Origin: Blautia sp. | GTDB taxonomy: Bacteria > Bacillota > Clostridia > Lachnospirales > Lachnospiraceae | Length of the DNA stretch: 41,773 nucleotides | Reading direction: 5' to 3' | Assembly (NCBI GenBank): GCA_023663685.1 | Contig: JAMPHB010000005.1 | Location: 36,649 to 78,421, forward strand | Part shown: piece by piece, positions 24,931 to 33,854 of the stretch | How the letters are laid out: every line of letters starts with the position of its first letter | Numbering within the stretch: position 1 is the first letter of the stretch | Program-made: the position numbers and the translations under genes | Notes under the pieces: model-generated | Databases searched by the model: none | What the model was told of the DNA's origin: nothing | Seen by the model: only the letters and a program-made list of their open reading frames with translations

Positions 24931-25521
24931 ATGAAGGATATATTTTTTAAAAGTGTGGCGGCGAGTCTTTTGATTTCGCTTGGGGTGGCGGTGTTATTCT
25001 CGGTCGGCACCCCGGTCGGCCCCTTTTTGTTTGCCCTGGGTCTGCTGGGAGTATGTACGTTAAAGGCGAACCTTTTTACGGGAAAATGTGGATATTTGTT
25101 TTTGGAGCATATGAAGCTCTCAGAGCTTTTGGAGATTCTGCTTATCAATCTCCTTTCCGGCTATCTGTTCGGCTATATTTTAAGCGTGGGCAATCCCGAC
25201 TATTGCGGTCAGGCGCTGGAAAAAATCCGTACATGGAGTTTTGACCTGGCGTTTTTTATCCGGGCGCTGTTCTGCGGTGTGATTATGTTCGTGGCGGTGG
25301 AGATTTTTAAGAAGGGCTCCGCGCTTGGGATTTTGTTTGGGATTCCACTCTTTATCTTCTCCGGCTTCCAGCACTGTATCGCCAATATCATTGTGCTGGG
25401 AATGGGACGCACCATGGACGCCTCGATTCTTCTGTGCATCGCGGGCAATTTTTTGGGTTCTCTTTTGGTGGCGCACCTGCTGAATCCCCAGTGGGAGCCG
25501 AAGGGAAAATCCGGTACATAG
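24931..25521 (+). CDS. Compact formate/nitrite transporter family channel
   Basis: A 196-residue membrane protein of the FNT (FocA/NirC) family. It keeps the hallmark segments: ANLFTGK at the end of helix 2, FIRALFCGVIMFVAVE, and the SGFQHCIANI helix holding the central pore histidine. Six helices can be placed, but the protein is well below the usual 250-290 residues, with shortened N-terminus and loops. FNT channels pass formate, nitrite, hydrosulfide or short-chain acids. Formate is a plausible cargo in a fermenting anaerobe, but the substrate cannot be read. The start at 24931 is preceded by GGAAGGA. It sits 25 bp after nadE. Confidence 0.8.
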   Translation: MKDIFFKSVAASLLISLGVAVLFSVGTPVGPFLFALGLLGVCTLKANLFTGKCGYLFLEHMKLSELLEILLINLLSGYLFGYILSVGNPDYCGQALEKIRTWSFDLAFFIRALFCGVIMFVAVEIFKKGSALGILFGIPLFIFSGFQHCIANIIVLGMGRTMDASILLCIAGNFLGSLLVAHLLNPQWEPKGKSGT

Positions 25522-25557
25522 AGCAGTGGAGGGATAAAGGCAGAAGGAGGAGAAATT

Positions 25558-27276
25558 ATGGAGTACGCGGCAATCTGCCATGATATGGATAAACGGTTTT
25601 GTTATGCCCTTGCGCCGGATTGTTTTTTGTTTCGGATCCGGACGAAGAAGGGGGATATGCGGCAGGTAATTATGCACTATCAGGACAAATATCTGCCCTT
25701 AAAGTTTATGGATACCCGGAAAGAGGCGCTTATGGAGAAGGCGGCCAGCGACGATTACTGGGATTATTATGAGCTGACGCTGCATTTTCATGTGGTCTGT
25801 CTCCGGTATTTTTTTGAGCTTACGGACTGTGCCGGGGAGAGGGCCTATTACGGGAACTACGAGTTTTCCCGGGAATGCATCACGGACATAGACAAGATGT
25901 TTGACTGTCCGCAGAATCTGCGGGAGGAGGAGTGCTTTGTCGTGCCGGAGTGGGCAGCAAATCAGGTGGTCTACCAGATTTTTCCCTCCCGTTTTGCGGC
26001 GAGCCGGCCGGTGGACAGGGAACTGTGGTACAAGGCGCCCATTGCGCCGGATGATAATCTGCACGGGGATTTGCGGGGAATTATTGGGCACATGGAGCAT
26101 ATGCATGAGCTGGGAATTGATGTGCTCTACATGACGCCGCTTTTTCGCTCGAACTCCAGCCATAAGTACGATACGATTGACTACTATCAGATCGACCCTT
26201 CTTTTGGGACGAAGGAGGACTTAAGGGAGCTGGTGCAAAAAGCACACAGCCTCGGTATGCGGGTGGTTTTGGACGGCGTGTTCAACCACACGGCGCCGGA
26301 GTTTTTTGCCTTTTCGGATATTGTTGAGAAGGAGGAGAAGTCCCGGTATCTGGACTGGTATTTTGTGGAGGGATTTCCGCTTGTCCGGGAGTGGGGGAAG
26401 AAGCCGAACTTTAAGACGTTCAGCTACTATGGCGGGATGCCGAAGCTGAATCTGAGAAATCCGGAGGTGGAGGCGTACATTTTTGACGTGGCGCGCTACT
26501 GGATTAAAGAGTGCGATATCGACGGCTGGCGGCTGGACGTGGGAGATGAGATCAGCCACCGCTTCTGGAAGCGTTTCAGGGAGGCCGTGAAGCAGGAAAA
26601 GTCCGATCTGCTGATCATCGGCGAGGTCTGGCACTATGCCGGGGATTTTCTGGAGGGGGACGAGTGGGATACCGTGATGAATTACCACTTTTATCTGGCG
26701 GTGATGGATTTTGTCGCAAGGGAGAGTATCACGGCCACGGAGCTGTTAGAGAGGCTTTCTTACATGCGGGGGCGCATCCACACGCGGGTGTATCCGCTTT
26801 TGTGGAATCTGATTGACAGCCATGACACTGCCCGCTTTTTACATAGCTGTGGGAATGATAAGAAGAAACAGCGGCTTGGCGCAGCCTTTTTGCTCCTGCT
26901 TCCGGGGATGCCCATGATCTATTATGGGGATGAGTACGCGATGCATGGCGGAAAAGACCCGGACTGCCGCCGGGGAATGGCGTGGGACGAGGCGCATCAG
27001 GACGGGGCGATGTTTGCGTGGTACAAAAGGCTGATTGCCGTGCGCCATGCCAGCCCCTGCCTGACCGCGGGAACGCTGGTCTCGACGGAGGCGGAGGATC
27101 AGACGGGGCTCATTCGCATGGAGAGGCAGGATGAGAGGGAGCATTTGCTCCTGCTTTTCCATGGAAAAACAGAGCCCGTGGAGCTTAAGGAGTACGAGGG
27201 ATATGACAATCTTTTGACCGGCGCGCCCTTTACCGGGATTCTGGAAGGCTGGGATGCGGCGGTGCTCAGAGTATAA
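25558..27276 (+). CDS. GH13 alpha-glucan hydrolase, neopullulanase/cyclomaltodextrinase type
   Basis: A 572-residue glycoside hydrolase family 13 enzyme. An N-terminal beta domain of about 120 residues (CBM34-like position) precedes the TIM barrel with the usual conserved regions: GVFNHT, GWRLDVGDE (nucleophile D327), IIGEVWH (acid/base E356) and NLIDSHDT (D423). The numbering matches closely that of neopullulanases (D328, E357, D424 in the Bacillus enzyme). There is no signal peptide, so it acts in the cytoplasm on imported maltodextrins or cyclodextrins. AGGAGGAG precedes the ATG. The MATE gene follows after 9 bp. Confidence 0.92.
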   Translation: MEYAAICHDMDKRFCYALAPDCFLFRIRTKKGDMRQVIMHYQDKYLPLKFMDTRKEALMEKAASDDYWDYYELTLHFHVVCLRYFFELTDCAGERAYYGNYEFSRECITDIDKMFDCPQNLREEECFVVPEWAANQVVYQIFPSRFAASRPVDRELWYKAPIAPDDNLHGDLRGIIGHMEHMHELGIDVLYMTPLFRSNSSHKYDTIDYYQIDPSFGTKEDLRELVQKAHSLGMRVVLDGVFNHTAPEFFAFSDIVEKEEKSRYLDWYFVEGFPLVREWGKKPNFKTFSYYGGMPKLNLRNPEVEAYIFDVARYWIKECDIDGWRLDVGDEISHRFWKRFREAVKQEKSDLLIIGEVWHYAGDFLEGDEWDTVMNYHFYLAVMDFVARESITATELLERLSYMRGRIHTRVYPLLWNLIDSHDTARFLHSCGNDKKKQRLGAAFLLLLPGMPMIYYGDEYAMHGGKDPDCRRGMAWDEAHQDGAMFAWYKRLIAVRHASPCLTAGTLVSTEAEDQTGLIRMERQDEREHLLLLFHGKTEPVELKEYEGYDNLLTGAPFTGILEGWDAAVLRV

Positions 27277-27285
27277 AGGAGAGCT

Positions 27286-28605
27286 ATGGAGGCACAAAGG
27301 AAGACACTGACACAATTATTTGTTCCCATCTGTTTTGAGACGCTGTTTCTCATGCTGACGGGCATGGTGGACACGCTGATGCTCTCCTCGGTGAGCGACA
27401 ATGCGGTGGGGGCAGTGGGAACCGCGAACACTTATATCGGCGTATTTATCATTATGTTCTCCGTTATTTCCACCGGAATGATGACCGTTATGACCCAGAA
27501 TATCGGGGCAGGCCGAATCGGCGTCGCCTATCAGGCAAGACAGCTCGGCCTTGCATTTAATGCGGTGATGGGCATACTCATGTCGGTATTTTTGTCGGTC
27601 TTTGCCGGGAGCATTTTGCATCTGGTGGGCGTGGCGCCTGCGCTTATGGAGCCCGCCGCCGTCTATCTGAGAATTGTGGGAGGCGGCTGTATCCTTCCCG
27701 CGCTGATTCCGATTTTTTCCGGTTATCTGCGCGCCTTTGGCTTTACAAAACAGTCGCTGGCCGCATCGATCGTGGGGAATCTCACGAATTTTGCGCTCAA
27801 CGCCTTTTTCCTCTTTGTCGTGGGCTGGGGCGTGCGGGGCGTGGCGATTGCCACGGTAATCTCCCGGGTGGTGAACCTGCTGCTTGTGGTGTTCATGGCG
27901 CATCTTTTGGTGCACGCGAAGGAGAGCCCGGAGCGCATGGCAAACCGGAAGGTGTTTGGGCAGATCGTGAAGGTCGGCCTGCCCTCGGCCTGCGAGTCGG
28001 CGCTGTACAATATTGCCATGACGTTAGTGATACGCTTTATGAACCAGATGGACGCAGAGGGAATCAATGTGACGGCGCGCTCCTACACCATGCAGATCGC
28101 GAATTTTTCCTACTGTGTGGGCGCGGCGCTGGCGCAGGCGAACGCGATTATGACGGGCTGGCGGATCGGGGCAAAGGACTTTCCTGCCTGTGAAAAGGGG
28201 ACGAGAAAGGCGGCAATTATTGGAGTTATCACCGCCGCCTGCGTAGAGACGACATTCGCGCTGTCTGCAAATGTTCTGGTGGGATTTTTCACGGACGACC
28301 CGCAGATGATCGCGCTGGTGGGCAAGCTGCTTTTTGTGGATATTGTCCTTGAGATGGGCAGGGTGACGAATCTGGTGTACGGACAGGCGTTAAAAACCAG
28401 CGGCGATGCGATTTTTCCCGTAGTGCTGGGCGTGACTTTCATGTTTCTGTGCGCGGTGGGAGGCACCTGGCTCTTCGGCATGAAGCTGCAGCTTTATGCT
28501 GTCGGGGCATATATCGGCATGGCGGGCGATGAGTGCGTGAGAGCCATCGGTATGATGCTGCGGTGGAAGAGCGGCAGATGGAAGACAAAACGGCTGGTGG
28601 AATGA
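27286..28605 (+). CDS. MATE family efflux transporter
   Basis: A 439-residue polytopic membrane protein with about twelve helices in two similar halves, as in multidrug and toxic compound extrusion transporters. The N-terminal PICFETLFLMLTGMVDTLMLS segment and the VGAALAQANAIMTGWRIGA region are typical of the DinF/NorM-like group. It uses a sodium or proton gradient; the cargo is unknown. The start at 27286 has AAAGGAG and lies 9 bp after the GH13 gene, so the two share a transcript without a clear functional link. Confidence 0.9.
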   Translation: MEAQRKTLTQLFVPICFETLFLMLTGMVDTLMLSSVSDNAVGAVGTANTYIGVFIIMFSVISTGMMTVMTQNIGAGRIGVAYQARQLGLAFNAVMGILMSVFLSVFAGSILHLVGVAPALMEPAAVYLRIVGGGCILPALIPIFSGYLRAFGFTKQSLAASIVGNLTNFALNAFFLFVVGWGVRGVAIATVISRVVNLLLVVFMAHLLVHAKESPERMANRKVFGQIVKVGLPSACESALYNIAMTLVIRFMNQMDAEGINVTARSYTMQIANFSYCVGAALAQANAIMTGWRIGAKDFPACEKGTRKAAIIGVITAACVETTFALSANVLVGFFTDDPQMIALVGKLLFVDIVLEMGRVTNLVYGQALKTSGDAIFPVVLGVTFMFLCAVGGTWLFGMKLQLYAVGAYIGMAGDECVRAIGMMLRWKSGRWKTKRLVE

Positions 28606-28676
28606 TGCTTTGTGGAGGACAATGAAATGTCCGGTGAAGTGATGATTTGCAGATCAGGAAAACCAAGGGGTGGGAT

Positions 28677-29102
28677 ATGAAGCGTGAGGACTGGTCTGTC
28701 CCGGCGCTGTTGGCCGAGGCAGTGTGTTTGATTTTAGAGGCGGCGTATCTGGTACTTCAAATCTACTGTGGGCTGGAGTACCAGATACCGCCGCAGAAAT
28801 GGCTGCTCAATATAGTTATGTCGCTCCTGGCGTATGCGGTTTTTACACTTCTGGCAATTTATCCGGAGAAGATTAACCGCCTGCCGGTGGAGCTGTGCAG
28901 AGGGCTGGTGAGACAGCTCTCCGTGCGTATGGTGCGCATCATCAAGCTTGTGTTTGTGGCGGGGCTGATCATTCCCAGCGTGGCAGACGCTTTCTGTGTG
29001 AGGCTTTTGGACGCTTACAGCCTCCTTGTCATGGGAGCAATCCTTCTCGTGGCGGTCTACTATGAGCTGCGGATCCTAAAAATCCTTAAGGGGATGCAGT
29101 GA
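28677..29102 (+). CDS. Small membrane protein of unknown function
   Basis: A 141-residue protein with four predicted helices (about 10-30, 42-62, 85-105 and 112-132), in a layout like DUF2975-type proteins, although no diagnostic motif is visible. The start at 28677 is preceded by AAGGGGTGGG; the open frame reaches further upstream to 28647 without a better site. Its end overlaps the convergent CPBP protease gene by 27 bp. Confidence 0.65.
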   Translation: MKREDWSVPALLAEAVCLILEAAYLVLQIYCGLEYQIPPQKWLLNIVMSLLAYAVFTLLAIYPEKINRLPVELCRGLVRQLSVRMVRIIKLVFVAGLIIPSVADAFCVRLLDAYSLLVMGAILLVAVYYELRILKILKGMQ

Positions 29103-29951
29103 ATGCATGGCCGCTATTTTTTCCTTTCGGCGCCTGATGCCAAAGATGAAAAGGAAAAGACCGAGCCCTAGGGATAGAATCGTGGTAAGTATAATAATGA
29201 GTCCAAGGGCGACCATATTCTCTGCACCCGACAACAGTGGGGAGATTATGGTGCCCCAGATGTTAAAGAGCATGTGCAGAAGTATGGAGTAGTAGATGCT
29301 TCCGCCCTTCTCGCAGATGAAGCCCAGGAGGAAGCCGAGGGCAAAGGCATAGCAGCCCTGCATCCAGTTCATGTGGAAGGCTCCGAACAGAGCCGCCTGC
29401 ATGAGATTGGCGAGCCAGAAGGGAAGCGCCTGCCGCGCGAGCCGCATGGTCACGCCGCGGAAAATCAGCTCCTCCCCGATGGGGGCGAGAAGCACGGCGT
29501 ATAAGAGCATCGGCAGGGTGTTCGTGTCGCCCAGTCCCGCGTTCTCGATCAGCGATTCGTACTGTTCCATCCACGAGGGCATGACAATGGCAATGACGCC
29601 CATAAGGAGTGCGCAGGCAAACTGTGCGCCGGGGATAATGACAATGACTCCGGCCAGCTGCATACCGCTAAAGGTCTCGGAGAGTTTCGGAAGAAAATCT
29701 CCGCCGCAGCTATGGTAATACCAGAGGGAAAAAATCATGGAGCACAGGATGGAAAAGACCATCATGGTCACATAGTTAAAATTCTGATCTTCCAGCATCA
29801 TATTTGAGAGAGCCTCCATGCCAAAGCTCTGTCCCGAAAGAACGAGGGAGAGGCCTGCGACGCCCATCATAAAGAAGGTGGCGATAAACTGGAGGCCAAG
29901 AGCCAGCAGAACCGGCAGAAAGGCTGCGAAAAAATATCCGAACTTTCTCAT
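29076..29951 (-). CDS. CPBP family intramembrane metalloprotease
   Basis: A 291-residue polytopic protein of the CAAX protease / bacteriocin-processing (ABI) family. The catalytic elements are present in order: IGEELIFRG (motif 1, EExxxR), FGAFHMNW (motif 2 histidine) and LLHMLFN (motif 3 H..N). Members are membrane-embedded glutamate- or metal-dependent proteases involved in bacteriocin maturation, self-immunity or signalling. No bacteriocin precursor is next to it. The start at 29951 follows AAAGGAGAAAA. It diverges from the YerC-like gene. Confidence 0.88.
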   Translation of the reverse strand: MRKFGYFFAAFLPVLLALGLQFIATFFMMGVAGLSLVLSGQSFGMEALSNMMLEDQNFNYVTMMVFSILCSMIFSLWYYHSCGGDFLPKLSETFSGMQLAGVIVIIPGAQFACALLMGVIAIVMPSWMEQYESLIENAGLGDTNTLPMLLYAVLLAPIGEELIFRGVTMRLARQALPFWLANLMQAALFGAFHMNWMQGCYAFALGFLLGFICEKGGSIYYSILLHMLFNIWGTIISPLLSGAENMVALGLIIILTTILSLGLGLFLFIFGIRRRKEKIAAMHSLHPLKDF

Positions 29952-29969
29952 AAAAAATTTTCTCCTTTA

Positions 29970-29998
29970 TTTACTTTAAAACTTTAATATGCTAAAAT
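29970..29998 (+). promoter_or_regulatory. promoter of the YerC/TrpR-like gene
   Basis: TTTACT (29970-29975) and TAAAAT (29993-29998) are 17 bp apart, 50 bp upstream of the start, in the divergent gap with the CPBP protease. Confidence 0.6.
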
Positions 29999-30048
29999 AA
30001 TCTGTATCAGATGCACAATTACGCCTATATACAAAGAGGGGGGACAAT

Positions 30049-30345
30049 ATGAGCAAAAAGCTGAGAACCGAGGCCGTGGATCATTTGTTTGACGCCATCC
30101 TCTGCCTGCAGGACAGGGAGGAGTGCTACACCTTTTTCGAGGATGTATGTACAGTGAATGAGCTTCTCTCACTGTCACAGCGATTCGAGGTGGCCGGGAT
30201 GCTCAGAGACAAGAAAACCTATCTGGATATAGCAGACAAAACCGGAGCGAGCACCGCGACTATCAGCCGCGTAAACCGTTCCCTGAACTACGGCAACGAC
30301 GGCTATGACCTGGTGTTTTCCCGGCTTAAGGACAAGGAAGGATAA
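30049..30345 (+). CDS. YerC/YecD family TrpR-like regulator
   Basis: A 98-residue helix-turn-helix protein of the TrpR-related YerC/YecD family common in Firmicutes. The N-terminal helices contain LFDAILCLQDREECYTFFEDVCT and the helix-turn-helix is TYLDIADKTGASTATISRVNR, both nearly family-consensus. Target genes are generally unknown. AGAGGGGGG lies before the ATG. It ends exactly one base before the last base of the convergent DUF1836 gene, so the two genes abut. Confidence 0.92.
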   Translation: MSKKLRTEAVDHLFDAILCLQDREECYTFFEDVCTVNELLSLSQRFEVAGMLRDKKTYLDIADKTGASTATISRVNRSLNYGNDGYDLVFSRLKDKEG

Positions 30346-30978
30346 TCATTTGTCCGCCTGCGGCGCATCTGCGGATTCTGCGGCAGAGCTTTCCAGATTC
30401 AGCTTGTCGATCACTCTCTCAATAACCATTTTCTTAATGTACACATCGAAGCTCAAAAGGCAGATAAAGCTGAAGGACTGTAAGAAGCTGCGATCCTCTT
30501 CGGGAAAGTCGCCGAAGGTCTCGTGGGCGAGCTTGTATTTTTTCCCGAGATCCTTCAGGAGCTTCTCGGATTCTGTCTTCTCCATATCGAACACTTCGTT
30601 GTACACATCCTCCATGCAAAACCCTTCCTGCCCGTTGAAATAGTGATCCGTGAGGGGGTCGAGCATGGTGTGTATATCGCTGATGCTCAGTATGTTTTTA
30701 AAATAATAGATAAACAAAAGCGTCACAATGTGCTCCTTGGAGTATTTCTTTTTCTCCGGCGCCGGGAGCAGATTGTTCTTCGCGTAGTTGTTGATCATGG
30801 TCTTGGTCAGAATCTTGTCCTCGTCGTAACGCTTGCAGGCCTTAAGCTCTTCCTCCATGAAGGTCGTGACCTGATCCATGTATAGTCCGATATTCGGAAT
30901 GTCCTCTGTCTTCACATAGTCGATGGATTTCAGCTTGCGCTGCATATCGGCAAGGAAGCTTTTTACGTCGTCATCCAT
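30346..30978 (-). CDS. DUF1836 domain protein
   Basis: A 210-residue cytoplasmic protein of the DUF1836 family. The motif TKTMINNYAKNNLLPAPEKKKYS is typical: a MerR-like recognition region followed by a YSKEHI segment. The rest is helical with a polar Ala/Ser-rich C-terminus. Family members are probably DNA-binding regulators, judging from the MerR-like pattern. The start at 30978 uses GAGGTG; upstream in-frame starts have no ribosome site. Confidence 0.85.
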   Translation of the reverse strand: MDDDVKSFLADMQRKLKSIDYVKTEDIPNIGLYMDQVTTFMEEELKACKRYDEDKILTKTMINNYAKNNLLPAPEKKKYSKEHIVTLLFIYYFKNILSISDIHTMLDPLTDHYFNGQEGFCMEDVYNEVFDMEKTESEKLLKDLGKKYKLAHETFGDFPEEDRSFLQSFSFICLLSFDVYIKKMVIERVIDKLNLESSAAESADAPQADK

Positions 30979-31061
30979 ATTTGTCACCTCATATCCAATT
31001 ATTATATAATATAGAAAACCCAATGACAAGCTTTTTTCAGCTTTCCCTCCAAAAAAGATTG

Positions 31062-31070
31062 TGATATAAT
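31062..31070 (+). promoter_or_regulatory. extended -10 promoter of pcrA
   Basis: TGATATAAT is an extended -10 element (TGnTATAAT) 7 bp before the first 48-bp repeat unit. No good -35 is present (TTTCCC at 31042), as is usual for extended -10 promoters. Confidence 0.55.
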
Positions 31071-31076
31071 GCTTGT

Positions 31077-31182
31077 GGTAAGGAGGGACCCAGCCTGCTG
31101 GGAGGATTCCTTATCACCCGATAAGGTAAGGAGGGACCCAGCCTGCTGGGAGGATTCCTTATCACCCGATAAGGTAAGGAGG
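31077..31182 (+). repeat. 48-bp tandem duplication in the pcrA leader, carrying the Shine-Dalgarno
   Basis: Two perfect 48-bp copies (31077-31124, 31125-31172) are followed by the first 10 bp of a third (31173-31182). Each copy begins GGTAAGGAGG, so the ribosome site AAGGAGG appears three times (31080, 31128, 31176); only the last serves pcrA, 8 bases before its ATG. Each full unit also contains two hairpins: CCCAG-CCTG-CTGGG (31089-31102) and CCTTATC-ACCC-GATAAGG (31109-31126), repeated 48 bp on. The 3' arm of the second hairpin directly precedes each AAGGAGG. Confidence 0.9.
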
Positions 31183-31190
31183 AATTGAAA

Positions 31191-33416
31191 ATGAATATAC
31201 TGGAAGGATTAAATCCTGAGCAGCAGGAGGCGGTGCAGGCGACCGAAGGCCCGCTTCTGATTCTGGCGGGAGCCGGTTCCGGCAAGACGCGGGTGCTCAC
31301 CCACCGGACGGCCTATCTGATTGAAGCCTGCGGCGTGAATCCTTACCATATTATGGCGATTACTTTTACGAACAAGGCGGCCTCTGAGATGCGGGAGAGA
31401 ATTGACGCGCTGGTGGGGTACGGCTCCGAGAGCATCTGGGTGTCCACCTTCCATTCCACCTGTGTGCGGATTCTGCGCAGATATATTGACAGGCTGGGCT
31501 ATGACACGCATTTTACGATTTACGACGCCGACGACCAGAAGACGCTGATGAAGGAAATCTGCAAGAGGCTGCAGATTGACACGAAGATTCACAAGGAGAA
31601 GTCCTTTCTTGCGGCAATCTCCTCGGCGAAGGACGAGCTTATAGATCCCGTTGAATTCGAGAACCGTGCGACAGACTACAATAAAAGGCGTGTGGCGCAG
31701 GTGTACCGGGAGTATCAGACCGCTCTCCGGCAGAACAATGCGCTGGATTTTGACGATCTGATTATGAAGACGGTGGAGCTTTTTAAGCTGGATGCCGAGG
31801 TGCTGAACAGCTATCAGGAGCGTTTCCGCTATATTATGGTGGACGAGTATCAGGATACCAATACCGCGCAGTTTGAGCTGGTGCGGCTTTTGGCTATGAA
31901 GTATAAAAATCTCTGTGTGGTGGGAGACGACGACCAGTCCATCTATAAGTTCAGAGGGGCAAACATCTATAATATTCTGCACTTTGAGCAGCATTTTCCA
32001 GAGGCTAAGGTCATAAAGCTGGAGCAGAATTACCGCAGCACGCAGAATATTCTGGACGCGGCAAACCATGTGATCGCCAATAATGTGGGGCGCAAGGAAA
32101 AAAGCCTCTGGACGGAAAACGACAGAGGGGATGCGATTACCTTTAAACAGATGGAAACCGGCTACGAGGAGGCGGACTATGTTGCGAGGGATATTTCAGA
32201 CCGCGTGCCGGACTGTACCTACCGGGACTGTGCGGTTCTCTACCGCACCAACGCCCAGTCCCGCCTGTTCGAGGAGCGTTTTATTGCGGGAAATATCCCC
32301 TACAAGGTTGTGGGGGGCGTGAACTTCTATGCCAGAAGGGAGATCAAGGACATTCTGGCCTATCTAAAGACGATTGACAACGGGCAGGACGATCTGGCTG
32401 TGCGCCGGATTATCAATGTGCCAAAGCGGGGCATCGGGGCTGCCACCATTGGACGGGTGAATACCTATGCCGTGGAGCAGGGCATCAGCTTTTACCGTGC
32501 CATGGAGCTGGGGGCGGACATTCCCGGAATCGGCAGGGCGGCCGCAAAGCTTTCGGATTTTGTGCTGCTGATACGCTCCCTGCGGACGCGGGTGCAGCTT
32601 TTGTCCGTGTCGGAGCTGATTCGGGAAATTATTGAAGATACGGGCTATATGCGGGAGCTTCGGGCAGAGGGCACGGAGGAGGCTCTGGGGCGCATTGAGA
32701 ATATCGACGAGCTGATCAGCAAGGCGGTGGATTATGAGCAGGGGCAGGAGTCTCCGACGCTCGGCGGATTTCTCGAGGAGGTGGCGCTGGTGGCGGACAT
32801 TGATTCGCTGGACGCTGAGAGCGATTATGTGGTGCTGATGACGATGCACAGCGCGAAGGGGCTTGAGTTTGACAATGTGTATCTGGCGGGCATGGAGGAC
32901 GGTCTGTTTCCCAGCTATATGTCGATCACCAGCGATCACGCGGAGACGGAAATCGAGGAGGAGAGGCGGCTGGCCTATGTGGGGATTACCCGGGCGAGAA
33001 AACGGCTGACGATCACCTCTGCCAGAATGCGCATGATCCGCGGGGAGACACAGTTTGGCAAGGTGTCGCGTTTTGTGAAGGAGATTCCGCCGGAGCTTCT
33101 GACCGCCGGACCGGTGGAGATGGAGACGGAGGAGCTGCAACGTGGACGGCCGCAGGAGGATACATACCGCAGGGCGCAAAATGCCTTCCGCAGGCCTCCG
33201 GTGTATACGAAGCCCCAGAACCAGCGTGATTTCGGCACGGGCGGTTCGCTCTCCTACGCGGTGGGCGACAGGGTGCGGCACATGAAGTTTGGAGACGGGC
33301 AGGTCACAGCTGTTGTTTCCGGCGGCAGGGATTACGAGGTTACGGTGGATTTTGACCGGGTGGGAACGAAAAAAATGTTTGCTTCCTTTGCCAGGCTGAA
33401 AAAAATAGAGGCATAA
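31191..33416 (+). CDS. pcrA: ATP-dependent DNA helicase PcrA (UvrD/Rep family)
   Basis: A 741-residue superfamily 1A 3'-5' helicase for repair and for clearing replication-transcription conflicts. Motifs in order: Walker A GAGSGKTRV, VSTFHSTCVRILR, VDEYQDTN, GDDDQSIYKFRGA, EQNYRST, TMHSAKGLEFDNVYLAGMEDGLFP and YVGITRARKRL. The C-terminal ~60 residues form the Tudor-like RNA-polymerase-binding domain (VGDRVRHMKFGDGQVTAV). The start at 31191 uses the last AAGGAGG of a duplicated leader; a TTG two codons earlier is less likely. Confidence 0.97.
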   Translation: MNILEGLNPEQQEAVQATEGPLLILAGAGSGKTRVLTHRTAYLIEACGVNPYHIMAITFTNKAASEMRERIDALVGYGSESIWVSTFHSTCVRILRRYIDRLGYDTHFTIYDADDQKTLMKEICKRLQIDTKIHKEKSFLAAISSAKDELIDPVEFENRATDYNKRRVAQVYREYQTALRQNNALDFDDLIMKTVELFKLDAEVLNSYQERFRYIMVDEYQDTNTAQFELVRLLAMKYKNLCVVGDDDQSIYKFRGANIYNILHFEQHFPEAKVIKLEQNYRSTQNILDAANHVIANNVGRKEKSLWTENDRGDAITFKQMETGYEEADYVARDISDRVPDCTYRDCAVLYRTNAQSRLFEERFIAGNIPYKVVGGVNFYARREIKDILAYLKTIDNGQDDLAVRRIINVPKRGIGAATIGRVNTYAVEQGISFYRAMELGADIPGIGRAAAKLSDFVLLIRSLRTRVQLLSVSELIREIIEDTGYMRELRAEGTEEALGRIENIDELISKAVDYEQGQESPTLGGFLEEVALVADIDSLDAESDYVVLMTMHSAKGLEFDNVYLAGMEDGLFPSYMSITSDHAETEIEEERRLAYVGITRARKRLTITSARMRMIRGETQFGKVSRFVKEIPPELLTAGPVEMETEELQRGRPQEDTYRRAQNAFRRPPVYTKPQNQRDFGTGGSLSYAVGDRVRHMKFGDGQVTAVVSGGRDYEVTVDFDRVGTKKMFASFARLKKIEA

Positions 33417-33467
33417 AAATATTTTTTAAAAATTTTATAATTTTTCGTAGGAAAACGGGAAAACATA

Positions 33468-33476
33468 TGGTATAAT
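33468..33476 (+). promoter_or_regulatory. extended -10 promoter of the acidic membrane protein gene
   Basis: TGGTATAAT (33468-33476) is an extended -10 box in the AT-rich gap after pcrA, 37 bp before the start. No convincing -35 is seen. Confidence 0.55.
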
Positions 33477-33513
33477 ATGACTAATTTATAGCAAGAGAAG
33501 GAGTGTAGGTACG

Positions 33514-33834
33514 ATGAGTAAAATGGAGGATATTATGGCATCAGAAAAGGTGAACGACATGTTGAATGCGGTAAAGCTGAACGATTTGTTGAAGAGAAAG
33601 GATAAGGAGGAGGAGAAGAAGCCGAATAAGTTCGTGATCGCGTTTGCGGTGATTGGCATTGTGGTTGCTGTGGCAGCGGCGGTTTACGGCATCTACCGTT
33701 TCTTTACGCCGGATTATCTGGACGATTTTGAGGACGACTTTGACGACGATTTTGACAATGATTTTTTCGAGGACGAGGACGACGATTCCGACAAGAAAGC
33801 GGATTCCGGTCAGCAGGAGTCTGAGGAAGAGTAA
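33514..33834 (+). CDS. Single-pass membrane protein with very acidic tail
   Basis: A 106-residue protein: a charged cytoplasmic helix (about 1-40, Lys/Glu-rich), one membrane helix (about 43-66), then a tail of about 40 residues dominated by Asp, Glu and Phe with repeated DDF/DDFDN units and no basic residue until near the end. I do not recognise a family, but the gene has a good promoter and ribosome site. An internal ATG at 33535 (behind TGGAGG) is an equally good start and would shorten it by 7 residues. The orientation by the positive-inside rule puts the acidic tail outside the membrane. Confidence 0.7.
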   Translation: MSKMEDIMASEKVNDMLNAVKLNDLLKRKDKEEEKKPNKFVIAFAVIGIVVAVAAAVYGIYRFFTPDYLDDFEDDFDDDFDNDFFEDEDDDSDKKADSGQQESEEE

Positions 33835-33854
33835 TTGGGCGAGGCTTCTGGCAG

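Noticed and set aside
31077-31182. CRISPR array
   Set aside because: The units are tandem with no unique spacers and contain the Shine-Dalgarno of pcrA.
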